In this document: positions 20,812-33,558 of the stretch, piece after piece | Layout of the letters: each line of letters opens with the position of its first letter | Position numbering within the stretch: the first letter of the stretch is position 1 | NCBI GenBank assembly: GCA_032690845.1 | Contig: CM064422.1 | Span: 3,720,001 to 3,784,000 of the forward strand | Length of the DNA: 64,000 nt | Direction: 5' to 3' | Source of the DNA: Eleusine coracana subsp. coracana | Lineage: Eukaryota; Streptophyta; Magnoliopsida; Poales; Poaceae | Made by a program: the position numbers and the translations under genes | Notes under the pieces: generated by a model | Databases searched by the model: none | What the model was told of the DNA's origin: nothing | What the model saw: only the letters and a program-made list of their open reading frames with translations

Positions 20812-21588
20812 TATCCCGTCAATGATTTGGGCTGTTGCTTACTAATGGAAACTGAGATTATACCCGAACGATCAAGTAATTTAACCTTGAAAGCACATAG
20901 TCACTTTGCTACCCGCTTCATCCCAATTTATTTGTTATTATGAGAACCTTTTGAGGTGTCTAGATTCGTAGATTGTTCAGCAAATCTGGACATATTATTT
21001 ATCCAAATTGAAAGAATATTCAATAAATCTGATAAAATTTTAGAATAATAAGTAATTTAGGATAGAGAATATTAGTTTAGACCTTCTTTTTCTTGTGTAC
21101 TTTACTTTCGGAGTTACGGAGGTACCACGTAGACTTCTGCTCAGGTTTTTTTTTTCGTGCTGCGATTCATAGTTTCATACATGCATCTGGGATGGGTTGC
21201 ATCTTTGATCTGTGATCTGAGACAATGTGTCCCTTGACCCCCTTACAAGGCCATTTCAGTCACCAACTCAAGCACTCAAGCAGCCACTTAGCCGACTGCA
21301 GCAGCCAATCAGCCAAGCAACTCTCTGTGCCTGCGTACGGCTAACCAAACGACCAACCCCAAATCAAGTTGACATAACAAATAAAAAAATCAAAGCTGAA
21401 AAGTTTAGCAGCTCTGTTTTTTAAAAAAGAATTGTTAAGCCCCTGATTAGCAGATATCATCAACCAACTCAAGAGCAAAGCAATCTGGGCAAGCCCCCGA
21501 TCAATTGGCAACCGAGCCTGCCTCTCGAAAGTCTGAAGTCGTCCCTTCCGTCACCTCAAGAGCTCACTTTTGTCCTCTCCGCCCCCTC
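20812..21588. other. Upstream region of the FNR gene
   Basis: AT-rich spacer with no coding signal, turning pyrimidine-rich and GC-rich from about 21490. No repeat boundaries seen beyond the Helitron end. Confidence 0.4.
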
Positions 21589-21594
21589 TATAAA
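21589..21594 (+). promoter_or_regulatory. TATA box of the FNR gene
   Basis: TATAAA within CCCCTCTATAAACCCGCC, 73 bp before the start codon at 21662. That spacing suits a short 5' UTR of about 40 bp. Confidence 0.7.
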
Positions 21595-21661
21595 CCCGCC
21601 GCCTCTCCCCCGCCTACCCTTCACCAGATCAAAACCTCGCATCCTTCTCCCGCGATCGGCC

Positions 21662-24460
21662 ATGGCGACTGCTGCTGCGTCCCAGGTATTCGCCATCCCT
21701 TGCCCCTCCCCTCACGATTCCCCGCGCTTGCGCGTGGTGCTGAATTGCTCTCGCTCTGGTGACTTGCAGGTGTCTCTCTCGGCGCCGGTCGGCTCGGAAC
21801 GCGGCGTGAGGAGTTCCGGCGTCAAGGTGCGTGCCTCGATGCCGCCGGTGCTAAAAGTTTACTCCTTTTTCGTCTTTTCTTGAGGGAATATTATGCGATT
21901 CGGTGGGCTCTGGGTTGGTGGAGGAGTAAAACAAGCAGATTGGTTCGAATCACATCATATGTTGGATAGCACTACAAGATTATGGCTTCGTGTTGTTCTG
22001 ATGCATATATTAGTAAATGACATCTTCAGTAATTGAGGGCTCTTGCTCCTCAGAACTCATTGCGTATAGTCAGTCATTTTGACTGTGGACACTGAACTCA
22101 TATAAAACCATTCCTGAAGGGCACAGACCGTTTGATACATACGTCTGTTTTTATGTTCCAGGGTGGCACCAATATTAGCTTCAGCAACAAACAATGGATG
22201 GGCGCCACATTAACGTGGGAGAGAAAGTCAACCCGGCCTAGGCATGCGAACAAGGTGCTCTGCATGTCAGTCCAGCAGGCGAGCAAGAGCAAAGTTGCCG
22301 TTGCGCCACACCATCTAGAGAATGCAAAGGAGCCACCACTTAACACCTACAAACCGAAGGAGCCCTACACGGCTACGATTGTCTCGGTGGAGAGGCTTGT
22401 TGGTCCCAAAGCTCCAGGAGAAACATGCCATGTCGTCATTGACCATGGTGGCAATGTGCCTTACTGGGAGGGGCAAAGTTACGGTGTGATTCCTCCTGTA
22501 AGTGTATTTCCTTCTTCTGATCATTTTCAGTATCACAGAACATACATTAGTTTATGGTTGTTTGAACTATTGGTTTCACGTTATTTATTGTAATGAACTG
22601 GACATTGTTGAAATTATTATGTATATACTACAGATGTTGACTTTAATACTGACCTTCTTTTAGAACCTGTATATATTATTTTCAGTATGTCAGTCAATGT
22701 ATTCCAAGCCTAGAATGTTGATAGGTGAAGCATGTAGTACATGACATCTTGTGCAGGAAAATGGCTTTTAGATGAATACTGAAGTAGCAATTATTCATTC
22801 TCTTTTTTATCCATCATGTCTTCCCTTCACATTCAGTTCTTTGAATGTTGGTTGTATTTTCATCTGTCAGGGAGAAAACCCGAAGAAGCCAGGAGCCCCA
22901 CATAATGTTCGGCTTTACTCAATTGCATCTACTAGGTACGGAGATAATTTTGATGGAAAGACTGCAAGTCTATGTGTCCGCCGTGCAGTTTATTATGACC
23001 CTGAAACTGGAAAGGAGGACCCTTCGAAGAATGGTGTCTGCAGTAATTTCCTATGCAACTCCAAACCTGGGGACAAGATTCAGTTGACAGGTAACTTCCT
23101 GATGAATATAAAAGGCTTTCCTGTCTATTTACAGTGTTCTATGATAGCACACTACCTTCATATTACGATAGTTCTCCGGCTATGTAATCCCTGCAATTCC
23201 CCGGCGGTAGACCATTCATTTCTGAATTCTCCGTGTATTGATAAGGATATGAGTACATATATTACAATACTATATGTTTGAGATGGAGAGTAAGGCATAC
23301 AAGGAAAAAAAAATAAGGATGCAGATTTCAGTGTCACAGATCTGCCAGCTACATTTTGCTACAATCATGTGCAAAACGTGAATTTAAAGCACCAGTCACC
23401 ATAACCAGCAACAGACAAGTAACAATTATTAGCATCCAAGAAGCAGATATCCACTATACCATACTATGATTTTATTTTTATTTTTTTTTGAGAATTATAC
23501 CATACTATGATTATGAGTTTGTGACCTGCCCTTCTATGTGGCTATTTTTTCTTGTCTGTTTCTCCTGCCGAACGGCCCCATGATTAAGTTGTATGATATC
23601 TTGTATGGCTACAGGATTACAGCAAATGGAGCATTTCTATTTGTTTTAGAAACTGTACGTCTTGGGTACTCTAGTTTCTTCTGGTGTATAATCTTCCTTT
23701 CATACTGGTTCATGAAACGTGATGGGTGTTCTAGCTGCAGAAAATCTCACTACGATTTCTTTATGAGCTCAGGTCCTTCTGGCAAAATAATGCTTCTACC
23801 TGAGGATAATCCGAATGCGACCCATATTATGATTGCCACTGGCACTGGTGTTGCTCCCTTCCGTGGCTACCTACGCCGCCTGTTCATGGAAGATGTCCCG
23901 AACTACAAATTTGGTGGCCTAGCTTGGCTCTTCCTCGGTGTTGCTAATTCAGACAGCCTTCTCTATGATGAAGAGTTCACAAACTATCTTAAGCAGTATC
24001 CGGACAATTTCAGGTGTGAATCCATCTAAACACATTGTCCTTGTTTTAGTTGATGCTGTAATTTTGACAACTATATGCTTCCATTTCGACTCAGATACTG
24101 CTAGCAACTTACATCATTGTTTAAAAAAAAAATGAGAGTGCAACTCAACTGAACTGTGCAATTTATTGATGGAATATCTGACTATTGTGTTGAACCTGTA
24201 GGTACGATAAAGCACTCAGCAGGGAGCAGAAGAACAGGAACGGTGGCAAGATGTACGTTCAGGACAAGATCGAGGAATACAGCGATGAAATTTTCAAGCT
24301 TCTGGACGGTGGTGCGCACATCTACTTCTGCGGTTTGAAAGGGATGATGCCAGGGATTCAGGACACCCTCAAGAAGGTGGCGGAGCAGAGAGGGGAGAGC
24401 TGGGACCAGAAGCTGTCGCAGCTGAAGAAGAACAAGCAGTGGCACGTGGAAGTTTACTAG
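21662..24460 (+). CDS. Ferredoxin-NADP+ reductase, plastid, root (non-photosynthetic) type
   Basis: Six exons give 378 residues: 21662-21685, 21770-21826, 22162-22497, 22871-23090, 23773-24013, 24202-24460, all GT-AG and in phase. The enzyme is an FAD flavoprotein that moves electrons between NADPH and ferredoxin; the root type supplies reduced ferredoxin for nitrite and sulfite reduction in non-green plastids. Seen: a Ser/Ala/Arg-rich N-terminus fitting a transit peptide (about 60 residues), the FAD motif RLYSIAS (R153-S156), the NADP-binding GTGVAP (236-241), CGLKG with the conserved Cys336, and the C-terminal tyrosine that stacks on the flavin (HVEVY). Subtype is inferred from overall likeness to cereal root FNR (MSVQQASKSKVAV region, KEPYTATIVSVERLVGP). 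The length is normal and no damage is seen. Confidence 0.96.
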
Positions 24461-25686
24461 GCTTCGACATTTTCAGGCACTATGATATGATCGTCGTCCT
24501 GCGAAGCAACACCAAGAGGATGCAGAAAACAAATGATGGAATCATTCTTACGGCGGTGTAAAATTACCTAAAGAAATTTCTTTTGGGAGGGGATCACAAA
24601 GCCTCCCAACGTGTAATTCATAAGCTTCCGCGCCACACGGTGCAGCGTGGAACTGAGCACATGTAGCTTTCTGTCGTCAGTACAGTCATGCGATTTCCAT
24701 TTCATAAAGGTCACTGTCCAGGTCGTCTGCAGTATGAATTGATCAGACTTCTGTTGTTTAATCTTTTGCCTCCTTCTGGAGCACCCAGCGTTTTCTCTTT
24801 GGCCTCGTTTTGCCCTCGGGCAATCATCAATCACTTTCGTCACAGATTCCTAATTCTTGTCCTTTTTTTCGTCATCCTAAAAGAAAGGCTTGCATTGCTG
24901 CCGTTCACAGCTTGTCCCTTCCCTTCTGACCAGATTGAGGAGGGGTCCTGCACTGCATACGTTTGTTTTCTCCCCCAAGGGATTCTGCACGTTCTTTGTC
25001 CTTGCCTGGAATCGGTTGCGGACATGTTCACCTAACGCCACTACCACTCCTAAATTAATCAATCATTCTCAGTTTATCACTGGCCCTGAAGATCCAAGAC
25101 AAAATCCATAGCCCCCGTCAGTCGTTCCGACCTGTCACAACCTGAAACGCCGCCGCCCTGACCTTCCGGCGCCGCCACATCACATGAACCGCTCGCATCG
25201 GACGGTCCAGAACAGACGGGGACCCGCTCGGCGCCGTCCGATCCGCATCCTTGCCTTGCCGGGATCCCCACGAGGGCCCCGCCGGCGACGTCCGCACGGT
25301 TCGCGCGCGGCTCCCACGGCGGCCACGACCCTCTCCTCTGACGCAGCGCGTGCTGCTCGTTCGCCGCCTCCCCAACTACTCCCCCTCCCCTGTCTGCCTC
25401 CAGTCATTGACCCACTCGATTGCGATTTTGCGATCGCTCGCTGCTCTGCCCTGGAGCGTCCCTGTCGCGAGCGTTACTGCTCCGACTCCGCTTCACTCCT
25501 TTCCCCGTCGCTGTCGCGCGCACTTGGCCTCCTTGCTGCTCCACTCTTATCCCCTTGTCTTGTCTGTTGCCACGATTAATTGGTTGGCGGTTACCTCCTG
25601 CTGCGGCTGCCGAGTGTGGAGACGCGCAGGGGTGGCGGGCGACGAAGGAGGCGGTTGCCGGCGGCGGGCGAGGAAGAGTACGCGCC
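24461..25686. other. FNR 3' UTR and the 5' region of the next gene
   Basis: The first 250-400 bp is likely FNR 3' UTR. From about 25130 the DNA is very GC-rich, with overlapping open frames on both strands that look like composition effects. The last few hundred bases are probably the 5' UTR of the WPP-domain-associated protein gene. Confidence 0.45.
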
Positions 25687-28600
25687 ATGGAGGCCGTCCA
25701 GCCCGTAAGCGATCTCGATCCGATCCTTCTTCACTTCTTCTTCCTTCCAATTGGTTCGGTTCGAATCGTCTCTTCATCCGCGCCCGCTGACTTCAATCAT
25801 ACAGTGCAACAATCATTTTTTGCGATGAAATAATATCTTGCAATATGATGCTACTGCTTTTTCTAAGATTGATTCCAGAATTTCTCTGTTTTCCTAAACA
25901 TGTCAAAGAACAGCCAACCCGAGTGTTAATTGGGACACGCGCGCTGCTTGCTGCTTCATCAGAAGTAGTCATGGCTGGACAGTAACAGCACACGTATGAA
26001 CAAAGTCTAATTATTCTGTCCACTGGTTCCATTTCCAGTGAATTTTAACACTTATTTTCAATCAATTTTAAACTACCTCCTTCATATATCTACCAGAGTA
26101 CCAGTCTTACGGTTGGAATCAATTTGTGATCACTATTCATGTTTAGATGTAAATTCCAGTATACGGGATTACTTACTATCAGTATGAACAAGTGTTTACC
26201 TTTCTTCTATGCTACCTAACCCGGATCAAAGTTGGCGTCACCTTGTCTTCCATTCATCATGCGTTAAAACTGAACTGAAAGTCTGAAACCAAATTATGGT
26301 GTTCCAGGTACCGACTGAAAGGATGAACCCTCTGCTCAACAGATCAGCTAGTCCATCCGGTGTCACGCAGCTTCAATCTCATTCTGACAACGGTGCGGGC
26401 TTCTACAACGGATCCTATTCTTTCCTTGACACAAGACCCTGCACGAGCAGATTCAGCAGCGGGTCACTAACGTCTGAAGATTCACCAGCACTGACGCCAA
26501 GGTTGCTGTCCTTCAAGTCCAGCTCCAGCCCTGAAAACTACTCGGAGTGGCCAGCGGCATCGCGGTCGAATCGGTACCTCTTCGATGCGAACGCGAAAAC
26601 CCGTGGCGCAGAGTACCTGGATTTGATGAGGATGGAGGTTGACGCGCAGATCAGCAAGCTCAAGGGCGGTGTCACTGGCCTGGAGAGCTATGCCTTGCCC
26701 TACAATCACCATGCACACCTAGGCACGTCCCTGGATGTCATGTTGATTGAGATAGACGAGAGGTTCAACGCTTTGAAGCTGTTGATGGCTGCCGTGTTCC
26801 GGCAGGTCAAGGAGATGCTTGGCTCAGTCAACTTGTCGGTATCTGATATCCAGTGGGAGAATGAGCTGCAGCTGGAAGTGTTCGGTGTCACGATCGGGGA
26901 GTGTATCAGTGCCCTGCAGGAGGAGTTAGAGAGGAAGCTTTATGACCAAATTTCTGTCACAAACACCATGAGCAAGAATTGGAAGGAATCCATAGCTCAA
27001 TTCGCCGCTATGCGCGAGGAGCTCGGTGCTCTTTGTAAGCTATTACTGCCTTCGGTATCAGAAGCACATATTTCTCAAAGTAAGCATGAAAGTTCAGGGA
27101 ACAAGAGTAACAGATGGAAGTATAATTTCTTTGGAAAGAAATTCAAAGAGGACCTTTCTCCACGTGCAGAGGAAAGTAAGAGTTTCAGGAAGCAAAAATC
27201 CTTTGGTGCAAAGGACGTCATATCAGAAAAATCTAACTTTCGCCATCTAAACGGTATGAATAGAGAGGATGTGATCAACTATTTTAAGTCTGAGATCGGC
27301 AAGCTGAAGAGGATGCACGAATCAGCATTGCAGGAGAAGACAGAAGAATTGTTCAGGCTTAAACGGGAGAAGGGGTCACAAGCTCTTAAGAATGACGTGG
27401 AATTTGAACCCTTGAGAAAGAAAATCCCAGAGATTGTATCGAGGATGGACCAAATCATTTCTAAGAATATAAAGATACCTGCAGTCTGTATGACTCATGA
27501 TGAGCTCGATGAAAGGTGCAGACTAGCAAGCAGAACCAATGCCTTATACTACGAAAATCAGCACCTTCGAGGATTGCTTGCAGATAAGATGAAGGATGCT
27601 ACGGAATTATCATCTCAGCTGTCCGAATCCAGTCGAGAACTGTCTCTTCAGCTATCTTCAGAAGATGAGCTCCTGAGACAACTTGACAAAATTAAAGAAC
27701 AGTATGAGGACCTCCGAATTGAAGGTGAGGTCAGAGATGGACTGTACCGAACTGTTTCAAGAAAATTGTTTGATGACTATATCAGCAACATGGATGGTGC
27801 TGCACTGAATTTTCATGCAAAAATATCTTCACTTGAAGATGTGATTTCTGAAAAGGATAAAGCACTGCATTTATCGAATGAAGAAAATCGTAAGTTAAGG
27901 GAGCAGGTAGCTCAGCTAGAAAAGGGCCATTTGATTCAAGATCACCAAGAAGATCCAGAAGTCATAAAACAAGAGAGTACAGACACTGTTCTGCGTGATA
28001 TCGAGGTGGAGCCTCACACATCACCAAGAAGATCACAAGTGCAAGATCTGGAGTATGATGAACTTATCAAACTGAATTCAAGTTTAGAGATTGCATCAGG
28101 TGCCCTGAAGAAAACAGACAAGAAAAACATGGATCGTTCTAGTAGTCACGCTAAGAATGAGCAAGAAAAGCAACTGGAGTGTATTTTGGTATCTATTATG
28201 AAATTGTCAAAAGAATTTGTGGATATTGAGCAAAAACTGTCAGCAGAAAGAACTGAAAACAGGTTCGTTCATCTGTTTTTACACATGGTTCCAATCCTAG
28301 GCATTTTCTTGTCCTTTCAATAAACAAATCCTATATTGGACCATCTTAACTGACATTTGGCCTTTCCTTTTCACAACAATTACAGGTCAGAGGATTTGAG
28401 TGATCATTGCAATCACATGGTCAGACAAGCTGTGGTTCTAACAAAAATAGGCCTGTGGTATAAACAAATGCTTGAAACAAGACGATTTGAGCTCCAAAAG
28501 GCGGAAGCCAAGGTACTTGTTTGTTACTTTTGTCTCCAGAGATCTCTTGTTAGTAAAAATAATCTATGGTGACAAAACTCGATGCACTGTTTTTATGTTC

Positions 28601-29002
28601 ATTGCAGAAAAACTCTAAAATGTTTTCTATGTGAATCAGGTTGCCATCTTGGGTGACAAGGTGAATGCACATTTAAGCCTTCTTCAGAAGATATATGTAA
28701 CGCTTGATCGTTACTCTCCCACGTTGCAGTATCATCCTGCGGTAAGTACCACATGTCAATGCCATAAAATGCTGGTCGCTATTCTTAAAGTCTTCTGTCA
28801 TTGTTTCATCTGATTACAGCTTTCAACGAGGATAATGTTGAAATTCTGTTAGCATCCATGTACTTCCACCGATCAGTTTAATACTGAGAATGTCGCAGAC
28901 ATTTAATGGTCATCTCATATGCAGCTGCTAGATACTTTCCTGAAGACATGCAAGCTTGTTGCAGATTTGAGAACTAAACAGAAGGAAGACGACACAACGT
29001 AA
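25687..29002 (+). CDS. WPP domain-associated protein (WAP)-like long coiled-coil protein
   Basis: Exons 25687-25704, 26308-28262, 28386-28512, 28640-28741 and 28925-29002 join in frame to about 759 residues. A tiny first exon (MEAVQP) precedes a 1.95-kb exon. An N-terminal Ser-rich region is followed by a conserved block (SKLKGGVTGLESYALPYN, then LDVMLIEIDERFNALKLLMA). Long heptad-like coiled coils follow from about residue 329 (NYFKSEIGKLKRMHES) to the C-terminus. The plant WAP family binds WPP-domain proteins such as MFP1-associated factors and RanGAP-anchoring partners near the nuclear envelope and cytoskeleton; family assignment rests on the central block and layout. The 6-residue first exon could instead belong to an untranslated variant starting at Met12 (RMNPLL). 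No membrane segment is seen. Confidence 0.75.
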
Positions 29003-30365
29003 ATGAGGCAGTCAGGTGAGACTTCCTTTGGTAGCTAATGTTCGTGGTCCATGGAAATACAGTATATGGATCCTCATGTTGTATTGGTATGTACTGACCG
29101 GTGGATACTCTGGCATTCCAACACAATACAAGCCTTCTGGCTGGTACTAAACGACCGCAGCCGATATCTGGACTCACGTGCACCATATGGCCCTCCAGAT
29201 GTGGATCAAGTGAAGGATTTCTAATTGATTTTTCAGATCCTGATCTGGCTGTATATTTAATAGCAATTGAATCGGCACTTACCGAGCTGACCTTATGCAA
29301 GTATATACATGTCCAGATAGTCATCTTCATTTGGATCATGCCATCATGGGTGCAGTTGTGTTCGTGGTAGATGTGTTTTATCTCCATATGATGGGCAGAG
29401 ATCTGAAATCACACCCTGTACAGAAAAAATGTCAGTGTGGCTAATGTAAATATGGCATCTCTCTCACGTGCTTGTTGGATAGAGATAGAGATACCTTTTA
29501 GGCAGAAGGATTAGGCCCTAGAATGTTTATCTTTCATCAGCTAGATGTAAAGCACATTGAAAGCATACAGTTATTCTCATACTTTCTTCGCTGTAGGTGT
29601 GTTTATTTTCTCTGTTTCTTCATAGTGCTATGTGAGTAACTGTGACATCCTGCCTAGGCTGCTAACTTACCCCAGACTTTGTGAATTCTTATGTTGTTTT
29701 CGATCTACTCCTCCTTAATGAAAAGGTCGGGACGCCTGCCACTATTTTCTTAAAAAATAAGTCCAAGATTACCTAGAAGAGTTTTTATGGCATACTTGCG
29801 TCCATCTAGCTTGGTGCTGTTGCTTTAAATAAAGGCTAGGTTTTCAAGAATTTATATGGACGAATATTGTGTCTTTGTCAAAGTGTCTTGTTAGCTCTCT
29901 TTTGAGATGTGAATATATGATATTGTGATATGCTTATATTAATTATAACCGAAGCAATAATTGATATTCATCAGTTTGACCCAAATTTTACGTCACTCCA
30001 CAGTCCAGTAGACACAAGCCCAGCAGCAGGCAGCCCCATTTCACCACTTTTTTGTTTGCTGAGTAATGGGCCTACGGTTCCCTGTTCGACACATTGCTCC
30101 ACGGCCCAGTTTAATATCCGAAGGTGCGTGTGTACAGACCAGTGGACACAGACGGCGGCGACCTCCACCTCTCTCATCTCCTCGCCGTCGCCGCCGCCGC
30201 CGCCGTAGAAACCCCGCCGCTCCACAGTCTCCTCCCGGTTCGTTTCTCTCATATACCTCTATATCCATTTATTCTCGCTGACCCCGCCTACGTTTCAAGT
30301 TCCTGCGCTTCCTCCCGCACGCTTCTGACATTAGCGACGCTCCAGAATTGAATCGGGTTGCGTTG
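29003..30365. other. 3' UTR and HISN8 promoter region
   Basis: AT-rich 3' flank without a gene. From about 30000 several GCCCA/TGGGC motifs appear (30066-30071, 30103-30108) ahead of a CCGCCGCCG-rich leader, which fits the promoter and 5' UTR of the next gene. Confidence 0.5.
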
Positions 30366-33300
30366 ATGGGCAGCTTGCGCGCTCCGCCGCCGCCGCTCGT
30401 CGGAAGCTCGAGAGTCGGATTTGGTTCAGGTCTCCGCTTTGCCTCCCAGAGGGTACTCAAATCCAGAGGTGCCGGCTCTTTGATTTGAACTTCTAGTTCT
30501 AGCTTCTGTTGTTTCAGCCAGTGATTCCTGAAGCTATTAGTTAAGTTTTTGGGGATCGCGTTTTGTTTCTTGATTGTTCAGGGTTGAGTACCACTTGCGT
30601 GATGAAATCGTATAGGCTGTCCGAGCTCAGTGACTCCGAGGTTAACGGCCTCAAGGCGCGCCCTCGCATTGACTTCACTTCCATTTTTGGCACGGTAAGA
30701 TGGCATGGAGATTAGTCACGGTGTTGGAATCCATCGTTTATTTTAACAGTCTCAGAAATGGATTTTGCTCTTGTGCAATCAGGTGAATCCGATTGTTGAG
30801 GATGTGCGTGTGAGAGGCGATGCTGCAGTGAAGGAGTAAGTATTGCTGTTTTGTTTGATGGCACGGACAAATGATATATGTTCTTTAACTTGCTATATGT
30901 ATGGTCTATTCAGTTACACAGAGAAATTTGACAAGGTGGCGCTTGATGATGTCGTTGTGCGTGTTAGCGATCTTCCAGATGCAGAGGTAATTGTTATCTG
31001 CTGCTTAGTTCTGCAAGTCATGCCGGCACAATTTCATGTTTCTCCACATATTTTTTGTTTGTTCACGTGATGATGATAGTGAATTAGTGTTACATTACTT
31101 TGTAAATATAAACCTGAGTCTATATCTGTTTTGTTGTTCTATATTTCCTCAATGGTGGCTGTTGTTCTATATTTCCTCAATGGTGGCTTATAACTTATAG
31201 GCTTTATATATTTACATTCAGGGCCTTCTAATCCATAGAAATAGGTATTAGTCATGCTAATCGGTACCTAGATGCTCATGATGCTTTATCCTACCTGCAT
31301 AAGTCATGCTAGCTAGTATCTAGATGCCGATGCTAGTTGATATCTCTGTCTTACCTTCATAAGTTTTGTAGCTTGATCCAGCTGTGAAGGAAGCCTTTGA
31401 CGTGGCATATGATAATATTTATGCCTTCCACGTTTCACAAAAGTTGCCTGAGAGAACGGTTGAGAATATGAAAGTAAGAAATGGGGCAATGTTTCCATTC
31501 ATAACTTTCACCTTTTTATACGTTTTTTGTTAACTTTTGGTGCCCTGTTCATGAATATCTGAAGGGGGTACGATGTAAAAGAATAACAAGATGCATTGGC
31601 TCTGTTGGGCTTTATGTCCCAGGTGGCACTGCAGTCTTGCCTTCAACAGCGTTGATGCTTGCTGTGGTATGCTCATATCTACTCAAACCCTCTCAGTTGA
31701 GTAATCACTCACTGTTTTAAACTTCTCATATAGATTCTTGTTCTGCCAGCCTGCTCAGATTGCCGGATGCAAAACTATTGTCCTTGCCACGCCGCCTAGT
31801 CGTGATGGTAGCATATGCAAGGTACACCTTTTGGACACCGCTTCAGATTTTTCTTTTGGTTAAACAATTGTTTTCTGGATTGCTAACTAGTGATTGTTCT
31901 TGTTTTCTACAGGAGGTTCTTTATTGTGCAAAAAAGGCTGGTGTTACCCATATATTGAAAGCTGGAGGGGCTCAGGTAGAAGGATATCTGATGTTATTGT
32001 GTGCTGCAATATGAGGTTTGGTGCTATAATGCTGTTAATTTTCAGGCAATCTCAGCTATGGCATGGGGAACTGCATCATGCCCAAAGGTACTGAGATCTA
32101 TAAACTTACCAAATACTTGTTTACAATCAACAGTGATCTTTTCTGACTATACGATTGTGTGCTTGTTACTTAACTGTAAATAAGACTCTATCAACTTTTT
32201 CTTTTTATGGGGCTTGTCATATCTGCTCAAAATGCCATGTAGAATATAGACATCTTACCTACTTACTTGACTCTTTTTTGTATTTTGTGCACCCTGATGC
32301 AAGGTCATATAACCTCTTCTGACTTTGTTATTGGTTCTATAGGTCGAGAAAATTTTTGGGCCTGGTAACCAGTATGTCACAGCTGCCAAAATGATTCTTC
32401 AGGTTTGTTAGGAAAAAGATGACCATTAATCCATGAAATATCTTTCTGAATTCTAACTTATGTTTTTTCAGTGTTAGAATTCATTTTTGGTTTCTCCTGA
32501 TTCTTTTTTTGACTGCAGAACAGCGAAGCTATGGTATCTATAGATATGCCTGCTGGCCCTTCAGAAGTTCTAGTCATCGCTGATAAATATGCAAACCCAG
32601 TTCACGTTGCTGCTGATCTGCTATCTCAGGTACAGATATTCATTGATTTGCACATTCTGATTTGCACTGCTAGTTCGTTTAGAGGTTATGTTTTCTCTCC
32701 CAATAATGAAAATTGTGCATGATTAATAGATATAGAGCTCATTTTGTGATGGCAAACTTTCTCTGTTTACCATATTTGTAGGCAGAACATGGCCCAGATA
32801 GTCAGGTGGTTCTTGTTATTGCTGGAGATGGTGTCAATTTGGGTGCCATTGAAGCAGAAGTCAGCAAGCAGTGCAATGCTCTTCCGAGAGGTGAATTTGC
32901 TTCAAAAGCACTAAGTCACAGTTTTACTGTGTTTGCCAGAGACATGGTTGAGGTAATTATTCATCAGTGGCTTCCTGCCTCATCTTACACCTCTGGCCAT
33001 TTGTGTTGCAAGTGCATCAAAGTTCTATTGTGACCTAAATCTTCACATGCTTAGCAATTTCGCTGAACAATTTCCAGGATACTTGACACTTGTTTTTCCC
33101 TTTTTTCAGGCAATAGCATTCTCAAATATGTATGCTCCTGAGCATTTGATCGTCAATGTAAAGGATGCGGAGCAGTGGGAGGAGCTCATCGAGAATGCAG
33201 GTCGGACTCTTTATCTGTATTCTATATTGCCACGCCTTCTATTCTTCAGTTCTTATCTAAAATATTTCACTATCAAATGCCAGGGTCGGTTTTCATGGGA

Positions 33301-33558
33301 CAGTGGACCCCAGAAAGTGTTGGTGATTATGCTAGCGGAACGAACCATGTCCTTCCAACCTATGGTTATGCGAGGATGTACAGCGGCGTCTCACTGAACT
33401 CTTTCCTCAAATACATTACTGTTCAATCACTAACAGAGGAAGGCCTGAGAAGGCTGGGGCCACATGTAGCAAAGATGGCTGAAGTGGAAGGGCTCGAGGC
33501 GCACAAGAGAGCTGTCACCCTCAGGCTTCAAGAGGTTGAGGCCACTGTGACCGTGTAA
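30366..33558 (+). CDS. HDH: Histidinol dehydrogenase, plastid (last step of histidine synthesis)
   Basis: Fourteen in-phase exons give 476 residues: 30366-30468, 30582-30694, 30783-30835, 30914-30986, 31372-31473, 31565-31666, 31750-31821, 31913-31975, 32046-32087, 32343-32402, 32519-32629, 32782-32952, 33110-33200, 33284-33558. The enzyme oxidises L-histidinol to L-histidine in two NAD+-dependent steps, with zinc, in plastids. Seen: an Arg/Ser-rich transit-peptide-like start; GLYVPGGTAVLPSTALM; EKIFGPGNQYV; MPAGPSEVLVIAD; zinc ligands Q298, H301 (SQAEHGPDSQ), D400 and H459; the catalytic pair E366-H367 in YAPEHL; and GTNHVLPT. All active-site residues are present and the length is normal, so it should be functional. 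The plant Arabidopsis counterpart is HISN8. Confidence 0.96.
31133..31188. repeat. 28-bp perfect tandem duplication in HDH intron 4
   Basis: GTTGTTCTATATTTCCTCAA plus TGGTGGCT occurs twice in a row (31133-31160, 31161-31188). Non-coding and recent because identical. Confidence 0.9.

Noticed and set aside
25184..25833. Several overlapping 75-179 codon frames upstream of the WAP-like gene
   Set aside because: GC-rich 5' region with frames on both strands, no conserved motif; treated as 5' UTR/promoter.
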